From: Streptomyces alboflavus
GTDB lineage: Bacteria; Actinomycetota; Actinomycetes; Streptomycetales; Streptomycetaceae
NCBI RefSeq assembly: GCF_000716675.1
Contig: NZ_JNXT01000003.1
Span: 124,001-188,000, forward strand
Length of the DNA: 64,000 nt
Direction of reading: 5' to 3'
The notes beneath the pieces were generated by a model that had not been told where the DNA came from, searched no databases, and saw only the letters and a list, made by a program, of their open reading frames with translations. Below, in pieces: positions 26,131 to 35,224 of the stretch. Position 1 is the stretch's first letter. Every line of letters starts with the position of its first letter. The translations under genes and the position numbers were made by a program.

Positions 26131-27792
26131 ATGGATGGCGTGGTGGACGACAGGCAAGGCGGGGACAAGGGAGGGGGCGGCGAAGTCCCCGGGGCGAAGA
26201 ACCGGTGGGCGGTGCTCGGGGTTCTCTCTCTGAGCCTGCTGGTCGTCGCCCTTGACCTGACCGTGCTGAACGTGGCGCTGCCCACGCTCAGCACCGAACT
26301 CGAGCCGTCGTCGGTGCAGTTGCTCTGGATCGTCGACGTCTACTCGCTCGTGGTGGCGGGGCTGCTGATCAGCTGCGGCACCCTCGGCGACCGCCTCGGC
26401 CGCAAGCGGTTCCTGTGCCTGGGCTTCGTCGTCTTCGGCGCCGCATCGGCCGCCGCGGCCTGGGCGAACGGGCCCGAGATGCTGATCGCGGCCCGCGCGC
26501 TGCTCGGCATCGGCGCCGCGATCATCATGCCGTCGACGCTGTCGATCATTCGCAATGTCTTCACAGATCGCAAAGAGCGCACCGTGGCGCTCGCCGTGTG
26601 GGCCACCATGTCCGCGGCCGGCGCCGCGGTCGGACCCGTGGTCGGCGGCGTCATGATCGAGCACTTCTGGTGGGGCTCGGTCTTCCTCATCAACGTGCCG
26701 ATCATGATCTTCGCGCTGTTCGCCGCGGTGACCCTGGTGCCGGAGTCCAAGCACCCCAACCCGCCGCGCTGGGACACCATCGGCGCGGTCCTGTCCATCA
26801 CCGGCCTGATCTCGCTGGTGTACGCCATCCAGCACGGCGGCGCGGAGGGCCTGGAGGCCCAGACGATTGTCACGGGCGTCCTCGGCCTCGTCCTGCTCAC
26901 CGCCCTCGTGCTGCGGGTGCTCCGGGTGCCCGATCCGCTCTTCGATCCGGCGCTGTTCCGCAACCGCGCCTTCTCCGTGGCGGTCGTGAGCGTGGTCCTC
27001 GCCATGTTCGGCATGGGCGGCCTGATGCTCCTGCTCACCCAGCACTGGCAGTTCATCGGCGGCGCCTCGCCGATGGAGTCGGGCCTCAGGCTGTTGCCGC
27101 TCCTTCTCGCCACCATGATCGGCGCTCCGATCATGTCGGTCATCGTGCCGAGGTACGGCACGCGGTACGCGATGATGATCGGGATGGGCCTGATCGGCGG
27201 GGCGTTCTTCGTCCTGATGAACGTCAAGCCCGACACCGAGTACTGGGTCTTCGCCATCGCCCTCGCGGGCATCGGCGCCGGGGCGGGCTGCGCCATGACG
27301 GCCGCGTCCGACGCCATCATGTCGACGGCCGAGGCGGAGACCGCGGGCGGCGCCGCCGGCATCGAGGAGACCTCCTACGAACTCGGCAACGGGCTCAGCG
27401 TCGCCATCATGGGCAGTGTGGCGTCCGCGCTGTTCCGCAGGGAGATGGACACCTCCGTCCCCGGCGTGGACGAGAAGTCCATGGACGCGGCGCGGGAAGG
27501 CATCGCCGATGCCGTCGGGGTGGCCAAAGCGCTGCCGGGCTCCGGGGGCGACGCGTTGGAGCGGCAGGCCGACAACGCGTTCGCGGACGCCTTCGGGTTC
27601 ACGTCGCTGTGCACCGGCATCCTTCTCGTCCTGGTGGCGATCGCCGTGTTCCTGTTCATCCCGCGCGAGGCCGGGCGGCTCACCCCGGCGGCCGAGGACG
27701 CGGGTGGCGACCCCGAGGGGAGCGTGGACCTGGTGAAGCAGGCGCCGGGGGAGTCGGTGGAGAACCGGACCGAGTCCGCGGACCGGGCCTGA
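26131..27792 (+). CDS. MFS exporter, DHA2 (14-helix, EmrB/QacA) family
   Basis: 553 residues with about fourteen membrane helices. Motif D1 LDLTVLNVALP, motif A GDRLGRKR and motif C GAAVGPVVGG identify a proton-driven drug exporter of the DHA2 group. ATG 26131 has AAGGAGG 6 nt upstream. The protein begins with a Gly/Asp/Lys-rich tail and ends with an acidic one, both cytoplasmic. It is divergent from the TetR gene and next to the biosynthetic genes, so it probably exports the cluster product and gives self-resistance. Confidence 0.9.
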   Translation: MDGVVDDRQGGDKGGGGEVPGAKNRWAVLGVLSLSLLVVALDLTVLNVALPTLSTELEPSSVQLLWIVDVYSLVVAGLLISCGTLGDRLGRKRFLCLGFVVFGAASAAAAWANGPEMLIAARALLGIGAAIIMPSTLSIIRNVFTDRKERTVALAVWATMSAAGAAVGPVVGGVMIEHFWWGSVFLINVPIMIFALFAAVTLVPESKHPNPPRWDTIGAVLSITGLISLVYAIQHGGAEGLEAQTIVTGVLGLVLLTALVLRVLRVPDPLFDPALFRNRAFSVAVVSVVLAMFGMGGLMLLLTQHWQFIGGASPMESGLRLLPLLLATMIGAPIMSVIVPRYGTRYAMMIGMGLIGGAFFVLMNVKPDTEYWVFAIALAGIGAGAGCAMTAASDAIMSTAEAETAGGAAGIEETSYELGNGLSVAIMGSVASALFRREMDTSVPGVDEKSMDAAREGIADAVGVAKALPGSGGDALERQADNAFADAFGFTSLCTGILLVLVAIAVFLFIPREAGRLTPAAEDAGGDPEGSVDLVKQAPGESVENRTESADRA

Positions 27793-27991
27793 GCGCAGGC
27801 GCTCGGCGCCTCGCAGCCGTACGCCGCCCGCGCGTCGCAGCCGCCCGGTCCATGGGCGGGTGCGGCGCGCGGACCGTGCCGGTGAGTGGTGCCCGGCACG
27901 CGGGTGGGAGCTACGCGCTGGGCGTGCCGGCCGTGGCGGGGAACGATCGGTGAGGCGCATGGGGGAGTCCCGCGCGGGGCGCACGTCGAGA

Positions 27992-28020
27992 CAGCCGGGG
28001 CCCGTCACGGGTCCCGGCTG
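27992..28020. terminator. bidirectional terminator between exporter and ACP genes
   Basis: CAGCCGGG...CCCGGCTG forms an 8-bp outer stem that continues, after one mismatch, with CCCG/CGGG around TCA. It lies between the convergent exporter (+) and acyl carrier protein (-) genes. Confidence 0.65.
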
Positions 28021-28081
28021 TCCTGCGTCGGTGTTCACGCCCGTGCGCGCGGCTCTCTCGACGGGCCGGCGCACGGTCGCC

Positions 28082-28312
28082 TCAGGACGCGCGCTTGCGG
28101 CGCTCGACGAGTTCCAGAATCTTGTCGAGCCGCTCCAGCTCCACCACCTCGTCGTCACTGATCTCGATGCCGAGCCCCTTCTCCAGGGCCAGGGCGAACT
28201 CGACCGAGGCCAGGGAGTCCAGGCCCAGGTCCTCCAGCGTGGACTCCGGGGCGATCTGATCCTCGGAGATGTCGAATTCCTGGGTGAGCAGGGTCTTGAC
28301 CGTTTCGTACAC
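28082..28312 (-). CDS. acyl carrier protein
   Basis: 76 residues with the normal ACP size. GLDSLASVEFALALEK contains Ser33, the phosphopantetheine attachment site, and the C-terminal acidic helix follows. GTG 28312 has GGGAGGA upstream. The reading frame continues far upstream but those codons overlap the KAS III gene and are a shadow. It is the last gene of a minus-strand operon after a KAS-like gene and a KAS III gene. It is the only carrier protein in the cluster, so any acyl-ACP intermediates must share it while other steps may use CoA thioesters. Confidence 0.92.
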   Translation of the reverse strand: MYETVKTLLTQEFDISEDQIAPESTLEDLGLDSLASVEFALALEKGLGIEISDDEVVELERLDKILELVERRKRAS

Positions 28313-28371
28313 CGTTTCCTCCCGGGAGCGCAGTGTCGGTGGGGCCGGCGCGGGGCCGCGCCGGGAGAACC

Positions 28372-29406
28372 TCACCCGCGATAGGTGTGGGCCGCGAAGG
28401 CCGTCACGTCCGGCCAGGTCAGCGAAGCCGCGCCCCAGGCGAGCCCGCCGCCGAACGCCGCGAGCAGCACCCGGTCGTGCGGGCGCAGCCTGCCCTGGGT
28501 CGCGGAGTCGGCGAGCAGCAACGGCAGCGACGCGGCCGAGGTGTTGCCGACGTGCTCGATGTTGGACAGGACCCGGTCGCGCGGCACGCCCAGCTCGTCG
28601 GCGACGGCCTCGCTGATGCGCGCGTTGGCCTGGTGGGTCGCGAGCCGGTCCACGTCCTCGACGCTCCAGCCGGAGCGCTCCAGGACGTCGAGCGCCGCCT
28701 GGGTCATGCGCTCCTTGGCGTGCCGGTAGACCTTGCGGCCCTGCATCTGCAGATGGTGGTCGGCGGCCTCGGGCACGGTGCCGGAGGAGCGCTGCCGGGC
28801 GCCGCCCGCGGGGATCTGGATCAGGTCGCTGTACTGGCCGTCGCTGCCGAGCCGGACCGGGCCGATGGCGCCGGGCTCGTCCGGGTCCCCGGCGCGCAGC
28901 ACGACGGCCCCCGCGGCGTCGCCGAAGATGACGGCCGTGTTGCGGTCCTTGGGGTCGACGATGGCGGAGAACGTCTCGGCGCCGATGACGAGGACGTGGT
29001 CGGCGAAGCCCGCGGCGATCGCCCCGACCCCGGTCGACAGGGCGTAGAGGAACCCGGCGCACACGGCGGAGATGTCGTGGGCCGCGACGGGGCCGAGCCC
29101 GAGGGCGGCGGCGACCTCGGGCGCGGTGGCCGGGCAGAGGCGGTCCGGGGTCGCCGTCGCGAGGACGACGGAGTCGACGCTGTCGCGGCCCGCCGACTTG
29201 AGGGCCAACTGTCCGGCCTCGACGGCCAGTTCACGCGTGGCGGTGCCCGGAGGGACGGTGTGCCGCTCGGCGATGCCGGTGCGGCTGCGGATCCATTCGT
29301 CGGTGGTGTCGAGCCGGGCCTCGAGCTCGGCGTTGGTGACGGTGCCGGGCGGCACATAACCGGCGACGCCCGTCAGGACGGCCGCGCGGGTGCGGTGCTT
29401 GTCCAT
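28372..29406 (-). CDS. 3-oxoacyl-ACP synthase III (KAS III), complete triad
   Basis: 344 residues, the closest of the four KAS III-type proteins to housekeeping FabH (TTDEWIRSRTGI, FGDAAGAVVL). The catalytic triad is intact: Cys116 in SAVCAGFL, His258 in THQANARI and Asn288 in VGNTSAAS. It should perform decarboxylative Claisen condensation of an acyl-CoA with malonyl-ACP or a branched malonyl thioester. ATG 29406 lies 10 nt after the upstream KAS-like gene. Next to the ACP gene, it is the best candidate to prime or make the first ACP-bound C-C bond in the pathway. Confidence 0.92.
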   Translation of the reverse strand: MDKHRTRAAVLTGVAGYVPPGTVTNAELEARLDTTDEWIRSRTGIAERHTVPPGTATRELAVEAGQLALKSAGRDSVDSVVLATATPDRLCPATAPEVAAALGLGPVAAHDISAVCAGFLYALSTGVGAIAAGFADHVLVIGAETFSAIVDPKDRNTAVIFGDAAGAVVLRAGDPDEPGAIGPVRLGSDGQYSDLIQIPAGGARQRSSGTVPEAADHHLQMQGRKVYRHAKERMTQAALDVLERSGWSVEDVDRLATHQANARISEAVADELGVPRDRVLSNIEHVGNTSAASLPLLLADSATQGRLRPHDRVLLAAFGGGLAWGAASLTWPDVTAFAAHTYRG

Positions 29407-29416
29407 CTCCTTGGCC

Positions 29417-30736
29417 TCAGGCCTTCCCCAGCAGAATCGCGCTGCTGACCATGCCGACGGTGTAGTTGAAGGACAGCGCGTGCTCCACGCGCAGCGGCCG
29501 GGCGGTGGTGCCCGGCACCGGGTCGAACAGGCAGGCGTCGTCGGGGTCGACACAGCCCGCCGTCGGGAACACCTGGTCGCGCTGGATCATCAGCGACGTG
29601 GCCGCCACGCCGAGGCCGCCGAGCGGCCCGCCGTTGTGCCCGAAGCAGGCCTCCTGCACGGTCACGGGCATGCGCGTCGCACGGTCCCCGAAGAGGGTGT
29701 GCACGATGTTCGACTCCGTCTCGTGGAAGACGCGGTCGCCCTCGGCGCCGCCGTTGACGTAGTCGATCCGGTCCGGTTCGACCAGGCCCGCCATGGCGTC
29801 CCGGGCGGCCTGGACCATGCCGACACCCGCCCGGTCGATGGCGAAGGCGCTGTGCTGCGGGCTGCGCCGGGTGCGCTGCGACAGCATCCGGGCGTAGGGC
29901 GTCGCGCCGCGCCGCTCGGCGTGCGCGCGGCTCTCCACGACGATCGTGATGGAGCCGTTGCCCATGTTGGAGCCCGGGGAGTTCTTGTCGTACGGGCGCA
30001 TCTGCGCGCCCATCGCCAGGGCCGCGTCCTCCATCGCGTCGACGGTGACGCCCTCCTCGACGCTCAGCTCGGCGTAGCGGTCGAGCAGGTCGGCGTAGTG
30101 CCGCAGGAAGTCGAGGCCGAACACGTCGGCGCCGGTGACCACCGCGACGTCCACCTCGCCGCTCGCGATCATCCGCTGCGCCATGCCGAGCAGCACCGCC
30201 GACGACGTACAGCCGTTGGAGACGGTGAAGTTGGGTCCTGTCCCGGCGACGACGGACACCTGGACGTTGGCCACGTCCATGGGGATGCCGGTGAGGGCGA
30301 GCCGGGTGCCGAGCTCGTTGATCTCGTCCTTGGTGGCCTTGGCGCGGTCGGTGGCGAGGATGTCGGCGTACTGGGCCGACCAGCAGTCACCGCCGTCGCG
30401 GGCGGCGAGGATCGCCGCTTCGGACAGCGCGCCCGCACGCCAGTCGAGCCCGGCGTCGACACAGGCCTCCGCCATGGAGGTGAGGCCGAGCAACTGCACC
30501 GGGGAATAGAGTTTCAGTGCCTTGACGGGAAGTTCGGGATAACGCTCCTTCACATCCGCGACATCGGTGCGCACTTGGCCGAAGAAGACACCGTTGTTTT
30601 CCACGTGGCAGGCGCCGGTGGAGACGATTTCCAGGAATTCCGCGGAAGTCGCACACAGTCCGCCAGGGCCTGGCAGTGCGAATCCCATGCCCGTGATCAA
30701 TGTGTCGCGACCGGAATCCTGCTGCTGGTCCGCCAT
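29417..30736 (-). CDS. KAS II-like ketosynthase lacking the first active-site His
   Basis: 439 residues, thiolase fold. It keeps the nucleophile Cys176 (SNGCTSSAV) and the C-terminal His367 (CFGHNGGPLG), but the NAHGT-type motif that supplies the first histidine reads YVNGGAEGD, with Gly330 at the His position. It is a close sister of the protein at 38296, which has Ala there. Cys is present, so it is not a classical chain-length factor. Loss of the decarboxylation His suggests acyl transfer, possibly C-O bond formation as described for NonJ/NonK in nonactin biosynthesis. ATG 30736 has AGGGAG upstream; the longer frame to 30910 runs into the operator region. Confidence 0.85.
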   Translation of the reverse strand: MADQQQDSGRDTLITGMGFALPGPGGLCATSAEFLEIVSTGACHVENNGVFFGQVRTDVADVKERYPELPVKALKLYSPVQLLGLTSMAEACVDAGLDWRAGALSEAAILAARDGGDCWSAQYADILATDRAKATKDEINELGTRLALTGIPMDVANVQVSVVAGTGPNFTVSNGCTSSAVLLGMAQRMIASGEVDVAVVTGADVFGLDFLRHYADLLDRYAELSVEEGVTVDAMEDAALAMGAQMRPYDKNSPGSNMGNGSITIVVESRAHAERRGATPYARMLSQRTRRSPQHSAFAIDRAGVGMVQAARDAMAGLVEPDRIDYVNGGAEGDRVFHETESNIVHTLFGDRATRMPVTVQEACFGHNGGPLGGLGVAATSLMIQRDQVFPTAGCVDPDDACLFDPVPGTTARPLRVEHALSFNYTVGMVSSAILLGKA

Positions 30737-30891
30737 GAGACTCCCTGTGTTGCGTGCCACTGTCGACAGGTCGCCCGCACGCAGTGGGCGCATGCTGATG
30801 CACCGTGCTGTGCCGGTGACGGCTGCCGACGTTAGGCGCCGAAGGTGTGGGGGCGTAACCGGCCCCCGGTACCCGGTTCTCGCCCGCGGCA

Positions 30892-30906
30892 GGTATCGGA
30901 AGTACC
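30892..30906. promoter_or_regulatory. cluster operator, imperfect copy (GGTAT-N5-GTACC)
   Basis: GGTATCGGAAGTACC, one mismatch from the GGTAC-N5-GTACC palindrome at 30920-30934, 28 bp away centre to centre. It lies in the divergent gap between the two ketosynthase operons. Confidence 0.6.
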
Positions 30907-30919
30907 GCAATCAATAATT

Positions 30920-30934
30920 GGTACTTCAAGTACC
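30920..30934. promoter_or_regulatory. cluster operator, perfect 15-bp palindrome
   Basis: GGTACTTCAAGTACC has 7-bp arms about a single central C. It lies between the divergent genes starting at 30736 and 31002. Similar 15-mers are found at 37184 and 50640, so it is a likely binding site for a cluster regulator. Confidence 0.72.
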
Positions 30935-30989
30935 GGCGGTGAATGGTGCCGGGTACCTGCGGACCGATGTCGCACGGGAAGCCGCCGGA

Positions 30990-31002
30990 TAGTTTTCCCG
31001 CA
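30990..31002 (+). promoter_or_regulatory. possible leaderless start of the main operon
   Basis: TAGTTT at 30990-30995 ends 6 nt before the ATG at 31002, the spacing at which transcription would begin on the A of the start codon. No ribosome site is visible in front of this ATG, which fits a leaderless message. A convincing -35 box was not seen. Confidence 0.35.
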
Positions 31003-32318
31003 TGGCTGAACTGGCTGGATCCGCTGGACGGAAAGACCGCCGGGGCTCGGTACTGGTCACCGGTATCGGCGTCATGCTCCCCGGCGCGACCCACGTCAAT
31101 GAATTCTGGCAGGACGTGCGCGACGGCAATTCCCGGATCGGCCGTCTGACCCGCGTCGATCCGGAACGGGCCGGTGTCGGCGCGGCCGGCGAGCTGCGCG
31201 ATTTCGACCACCGGAAGTTCCTGCCGGAGCTGAACGAGAAGTTCGCCGCCCGGTACACCCGGGACGCCCTGGTCACCATGTCGGCCGTGGAGGAGGCCCG
31301 CCGCGACGCGGGACTCGGGTCCGACGACATCGACCCCCGGCGGCTGTCCCTCATCGCCTCGTCGTCGCGCGGCCCCCTGGAGTGGGTCAGCGAGGCACTG
31401 ACGGCGGACGGCGGCGAGGCCCAGGAACCGGTCGGCACGGACCACTTCGGCGACAGCGGCGCCATGCTGCGCGGCATGCCCGGTGCCCCGGCCACCCTGT
31501 CCGCCATCTACGGCGACGTGCGCGGGTTCGTCACCACGCTGAGCAGCGCCTGCGTGGGCGGACACCACGCCATCTCCTTCGCCGCCGACCTGATCCGCGC
31601 GGGCACCGCCGACGCCGTGGTCGTCGTGGGCTACGAATTCCCCCTGACGCCCCTGGTCTTCCAGTCCTTCCAGGCGATGGGCAACCGCGTCCTTTCGACC
31701 GAGTCGGACGACCCCCGGCGCGCCATCCGCCCCTACACCCGCGACCGCGAGGGCTTCGCCTTCGGTGAGGGCGCCGTCGCCCTGTGCCTGGAGCGGGAGA
31801 GCCACGCCCGCGCCCGCGGCGCCGCCGGCTACGCCCGCTTCCTGTCCCACCGGGCCCTGAACGAGGCCACCCACCCCTTCGGCATGGACATGAGCGGGCA
31901 GGTCACGGCATCGGCCGTCACCGAAGCGCTGCACGACGCGGGCCGCACCCCGCGGGACGTCGACTGGTTCTGCGCGCACGGCACCGCCACCCCCAAGAAC
32001 GACGTGGCGGAGAGCCGGATGCTCGCCGCGCTGTACGAGGGCCGGCCGCGGTCCGCCTGGCCGCCCCTCAGCTCCGTGAAGCCCGTCTACGGCCACCTCC
32101 TGGGCGCGGCCTCGATGGTCAACGCCGCCGCCACCTCCCTGGCCCTGCACCACCAGTGCCTGTGCTCGACCGCCAACTACGCGGGCGCCGTCCCCGACCC
32201 CGAGTGCGACCACGACCACGTCGCCGAGGGCCCCCGCCCGACCCGCACCGACCTCGCGGTGTCCCTGGCCTTCGCCATCGGCAGCCAGACCTCGGTGCTC
32301 GCCCTGGGCGCCGCGTGA
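31002..32318 (+). CDS. KAS II-type ketosynthase, complete Cys-His-His
   Basis: 438 residues. All condensing residues are present: Cys184 (LSSACVGGHH), His326 (CAHGTATPKND), Lys360 and His365 (SVKPVYGHLLGA). It is the only KAS II-type protein of the cluster able on paper to perform decarboxylative condensation, so it is a likely chain-building enzyme. It is the first gene of a long plus-strand operon; its stop overlaps a GTG (32315) in frame with the CoA-transferase. Operators lie 70-110 bp upstream. Confidence 0.9.
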   Translation: MAELAGSAGRKDRRGSVLVTGIGVMLPGATHVNEFWQDVRDGNSRIGRLTRVDPERAGVGAAGELRDFDHRKFLPELNEKFAARYTRDALVTMSAVEEARRDAGLGSDDIDPRRLSLIASSSRGPLEWVSEALTADGGEAQEPVGTDHFGDSGAMLRGMPGAPATLSAIYGDVRGFVTTLSSACVGGHHAISFAADLIRAGTADAVVVVGYEFPLTPLVFQSFQAMGNRVLSTESDDPRRAIRPYTRDREGFAFGEGAVALCLERESHARARGAAGYARFLSHRALNEATHPFGMDMSGQVTASAVTEALHDAGRTPRDVDWFCAHGTATPKNDVAESRMLAALYEGRPRSAWPPLSSVKPVYGHLLGAASMVNAAATSLALHHQCLCSTANYAGAVPDPECDHDHVAEGPRPTRTDLAVSLAFAIGSQTSVLALGAA

Positions 32319-32359
32319 CGGTTGCGCCGCTCCCGCGGACCGAAACCCTGAAGGAGACC

Positions 32360-34150
32360 ATGAGCACGCACAGCGGCACGGTGTCCCGCCCCGCCGTCGT
32401 CCCCGACGTCGACTCCCTGGTGTCCCGGTACGTGACGCCCGGCATGCATCTGCACCTGGCGATGACCATGGCCCGGCCCAACGCCATGGTCTACGCCCTC
32501 GCGCGACAGTTCGCGGGCCGGGGCGAGTTCACCGTCAGCACCTCCGCGACGCACACCGCGATGCACGCGCTGACCATGTCGGGCGCCGTGAAGCACCTGA
32601 TCACGTGCTTCCTCGGCGACACCTACCCGACGCCGCGCCCCAACCCGCTCTACCGCGACCTGGTCCGCGGCACCCCGTTCAGCTGCGAGCTGTGGTCCCT
32701 GCTCAGCTTCACGCAGCGCCTGATGGCCGGGGCCACCGGCCTGCCGTACGCCGTGACGTCCTCGCTCGTCGGCAGCGACCTGGAGCGCGGGCTCACCGCC
32801 GACGCCCCGGACGCGCGGCCCGACGCCGGGGCGAAGTACCTGCGGGTCGGCGAACCCACCCCGGGGCAGCGGCCGTTCGCCCTGGTGGAGCGGCTGCGTC
32901 CGGACCTCACCCTGGTGCACGGCGCCTGCGCGGACCGGCGCGGCAACATCGTGCTCGTGCCGCCCGCTGGCGAGGGCCCCTGGGCCGCGTACGCCGCCGA
33001 ACAGGGCGTGATCGCCACGGTGGAGCGCATCGTGCCGGACGACTTCGTCGACGCGCACCCCGAGCGGGTCGTCATCCCCGGACAGCGCGTCATCGCCCTG
33101 TGCGAGGCTCCGCTCGGCGCCCACCCGCAGTCCCTGCGCGGCCTGGCCACCGGCGACGACAGCGGCGACCTGGCGGGCTACCGCGACGACTACGTCTTCC
33201 TCACCGAGCTGGTCGAGCGCCTCGCCACCGAGGACGGGGCCAAGGAGTGGTACCGCGAGTGGGTCGAGGAGCCCGCGGGACACGCCGCGTACGTGCGCAA
33301 GCTCGGTGCCGAGCGACGCTCCGAACTGACCCTCGCCACCCAGCCGTTGACCCCGCGCGAGCCCACGGCCCCGCCGCCGCTGCCCGCGACCGCCGAGCCG
33401 GTGACCCGCGCGGAGCGCACCGTCGTCCTCGGGGCACGCGCCATCGTCGAGCGGGTCACCAGCGGCGACTACGACACCCTGCTCGCCGGGATCGGCGTGT
33501 CCCACCTGGCCGCCTGGCTGGCCGCCGCGCTGCTGCGCGAGCGGGGCATCCGGGTGCCGGTCTGCGCCGAACTCGGCTTCTACGCCACGGACCCCGAGCC
33601 CGGTGACGTCTTCCTCTTCAGCCAGCTGCACGCGACGCGCTCCCAGCAGCTCGGCGGCATCCCCGAGATCCTCGGCGGCATGGTGTCGGCGAACCCGCGC
33701 TGCCTCGGTGTCCTCGCTGCCGGCGAGGTCGACGCGGACGGCAACGTCAACACCAGTCTGCTCGCCGACGGCCGCTGGCTGACCGGCTCCGGCGGCGCCA
33801 ACGACATCGCCACGAGCACCGACTGCCTGGTCCTCTCCACGGCGTCGCCGCGCAAGTTCGTCGAGCGCGTCGCCTATGTGACCAGCCCCGGCACCCGCGT
33901 GCGCGAAGTGGTCAGCCACTTCGGCCGGTTCCGGCGCACGGAGGACAAGGCGGGCACGGACGTACCCGGGCCCTTCCGGCTCGCCACCTGGCTGCCGCCC
34001 GGCGGCGACGGGCCCACCCGGCCCGAGGACGCCGTGGCGACGCTGACCCGATGGCCTGTGAGCAGCGCGGGCTGCACCGCGGAACCGGAGGTCACCGAGG
34101 CGGAGATCGCCTGGCTGCGCAGTCTCGACCCGCAGGGTCACTACAGGTGA
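32360..34150 (+). CDS. fused GctA-GctB-type CoA-transferase
   Basis: 596 residues combining two family I CoA-transferase subunits in one chain. The first half has the GctA-like VTPGMHLHLAMTMARPNAMV and LTLVHGACADRRGNI. After a Pro-rich linker (about 335-355) the GctB-like half has LLAGIGVSHLAAWLAA, VCAELGFYA (Glu at the usual catalytic position), GEVDADGNVNTSLL, GSGGANDIA and YVTSPGTRVREVV. Such enzymes move CoA between a dicarboxylic or keto acid and an acyl-CoA. ATG 32360 has AAGGAG close upstream; GTG 32315 is an alternative. In the cluster it may activate a succinate- or adipate-derived starter, which is inference. Confidence 0.82.
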   Translation: MSTHSGTVSRPAVVPDVDSLVSRYVTPGMHLHLAMTMARPNAMVYALARQFAGRGEFTVSTSATHTAMHALTMSGAVKHLITCFLGDTYPTPRPNPLYRDLVRGTPFSCELWSLLSFTQRLMAGATGLPYAVTSSLVGSDLERGLTADAPDARPDAGAKYLRVGEPTPGQRPFALVERLRPDLTLVHGACADRRGNIVLVPPAGEGPWAAYAAEQGVIATVERIVPDDFVDAHPERVVIPGQRVIALCEAPLGAHPQSLRGLATGDDSGDLAGYRDDYVFLTELVERLATEDGAKEWYREWVEEPAGHAAYVRKLGAERRSELTLATQPLTPREPTAPPPLPATAEPVTRAERTVVLGARAIVERVTSGDYDTLLAGIGVSHLAAWLAAALLRERGIRVPVCAELGFYATDPEPGDVFLFSQLHATRSQQLGGIPEILGGMVSANPRCLGVLAAGEVDADGNVNTSLLADGRWLTGSGGANDIATSTDCLVLSTASPRKFVERVAYVTSPGTRVREVVSHFGRFRRTEDKAGTDVPGPFRLATWLPPGGDGPTRPEDAVATLTRWPVSSAGCTAEPEVTEAEIAWLRSLDPQGHYR

Positions 34151-34160
34151 GGAGCACGGT

Positions 34161-35120
34161 GTGAGCGGTGGCATCTGGATGGGCAAGGGCCTGTCCTTCC
34201 GAGGCTTCGGGCACTACTTCCCGCGGCACTGCGAGGAGATCCCGGCGGACCTGCCCGAGGCCCCCGAGATGGAGGCGGCGGTCCTCGGCCCCGACCTCGG
34301 CGTCGAGCGGCGGCACCTGTCCGACGACGTCGAGACCGTGCCGTACATGGCCGTGGAGGCCGGACGACACGCCCTGCGCAATGCCGGACTCGAAGCAACC
34401 GACCTCGACCTGGTGGTCTTCTCCTCCTGGTCGCAGCGCAGGTACGCGCCCGAGGACGCGCCCCGGATCGCGATGCGGCTCGGCGCGGGGCGGGCCCTGG
34501 CCTTCGACGTGTGCGCGGCCTGCGTCGGCTTCGTGCACTCCGTGCAGACGGCCGCGGCGATGCTGACCAGCCACCAGTGGCGGCGCGCGCTCGTGGTCTG
34601 CTCCGACCAGTTCTCGCAGCGGCTCAAGCCAGGACGGCGCGGCAGTTACGTCGGCGGGGACGGGGCGGGCGCGGCGGTGATCGAGGCCGGGCCGCCGGAC
34701 GACTCCCGGCTGCGGGACTCCGTCGTGCTCAGCTACGGCGAGCACGCGGGCGTCTCCAAGGCCCGCGGCAAGGACGGCTGGACGGTGAGCCTGCCCTCGA
34801 TCGCGCAGGTGGCGGCGGCGACCGCGGGCGAGGCCACGGATCTGGTGCTGCGGCGCGGCGGGCTGACGATGGCCGACGTGGACTGGGTGGTGCCGCACCC
34901 CGGGTCGACCCGGATCAGCGAGGAGCTGATCCGGCGCATCGGCGCCGATCCCGCGATGGTCCTGACGAACCTGCGCACCCGCGGCCAGACGACCAGCGCG
35001 ACCATCCCGAGCGCGCTGTCGGAGTTCACCGAGTCCGGCGAACTGCGCAAGGGCGACGTGATCCTGTCGCCCGCGGCCGGCGCCGGCTGGTTCTCGGGAG
35101 CCCTGCTCTACCAGCTCTGA
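34161..35120 (+). CDS. KAS III-like protein with Gln replacing the triad Asn
   Basis: 319 residues, FabH fold. It retains Cys121 (VCAACVGFVHSV) and His246 (VVPHPGSTRI), but the Asn motif GNTSS reads RGQTTSATIP with Gln276. Asn normally helps form the oxyanion hole for decarboxylation, so activity may be changed. The second half resembles the KAS III at 37231 (VPHPGS versus IPHSGT) more than housekeeping FabH. GTG 34161 has GAGGAG 6 nt upstream and lies 10 nt after the CoA-transferase stop. It may use a non-malonyl partner or catalyse acyl transfer. Confidence 0.83.
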   Translation: MSGGIWMGKGLSFRGFGHYFPRHCEEIPADLPEAPEMEAAVLGPDLGVERRHLSDDVETVPYMAVEAGRHALRNAGLEATDLDLVVFSSWSQRRYAPEDAPRIAMRLGAGRALAFDVCAACVGFVHSVQTAAAMLTSHQWRRALVVCSDQFSQRLKPGRRGSYVGGDGAGAAVIEAGPPDDSRLRDSVVLSYGEHAGVSKARGKDGWTVSLPSIAQVAAATAGEATDLVLRRGGLTMADVDWVVPHPGSTRISEELIRRIGADPAMVLTNLRTRGQTTSATIPSALSEFTESGELRKGDVILSPAAGAGWFSGALLYQL

Positions 35121-35174
35121 GACGCCGACTCCGAGACCCCGGTGCTGAGACCCCAGTTCTGAGACTCCGGCTCC
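35119..35174. repeat. four 14-bp tandem repeats after a stop codon
   Basis: Units at 35119-35132, 35133-35146, 35147-35160 and 35161-35174 all begin GAGAC (GAGACCCCGGTGCT and variants). The array starts inside the TGA of the preceding KAS III-like gene. Confidence 0.85.
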
Positions 35175-35224
35175 GGGACGAGACAGCACGCACACGACGG
35201 GAAGACGAGGAAAGGACCTCCCCC

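Noticed and set aside
26038..28158. A 706-codon minus-strand frame opposite the MFS exporter
   Set aside because: It is His/Arg/Asp-rich low-complexity sequence antisense to a clear 14-helix exporter, and has no motif of its own.
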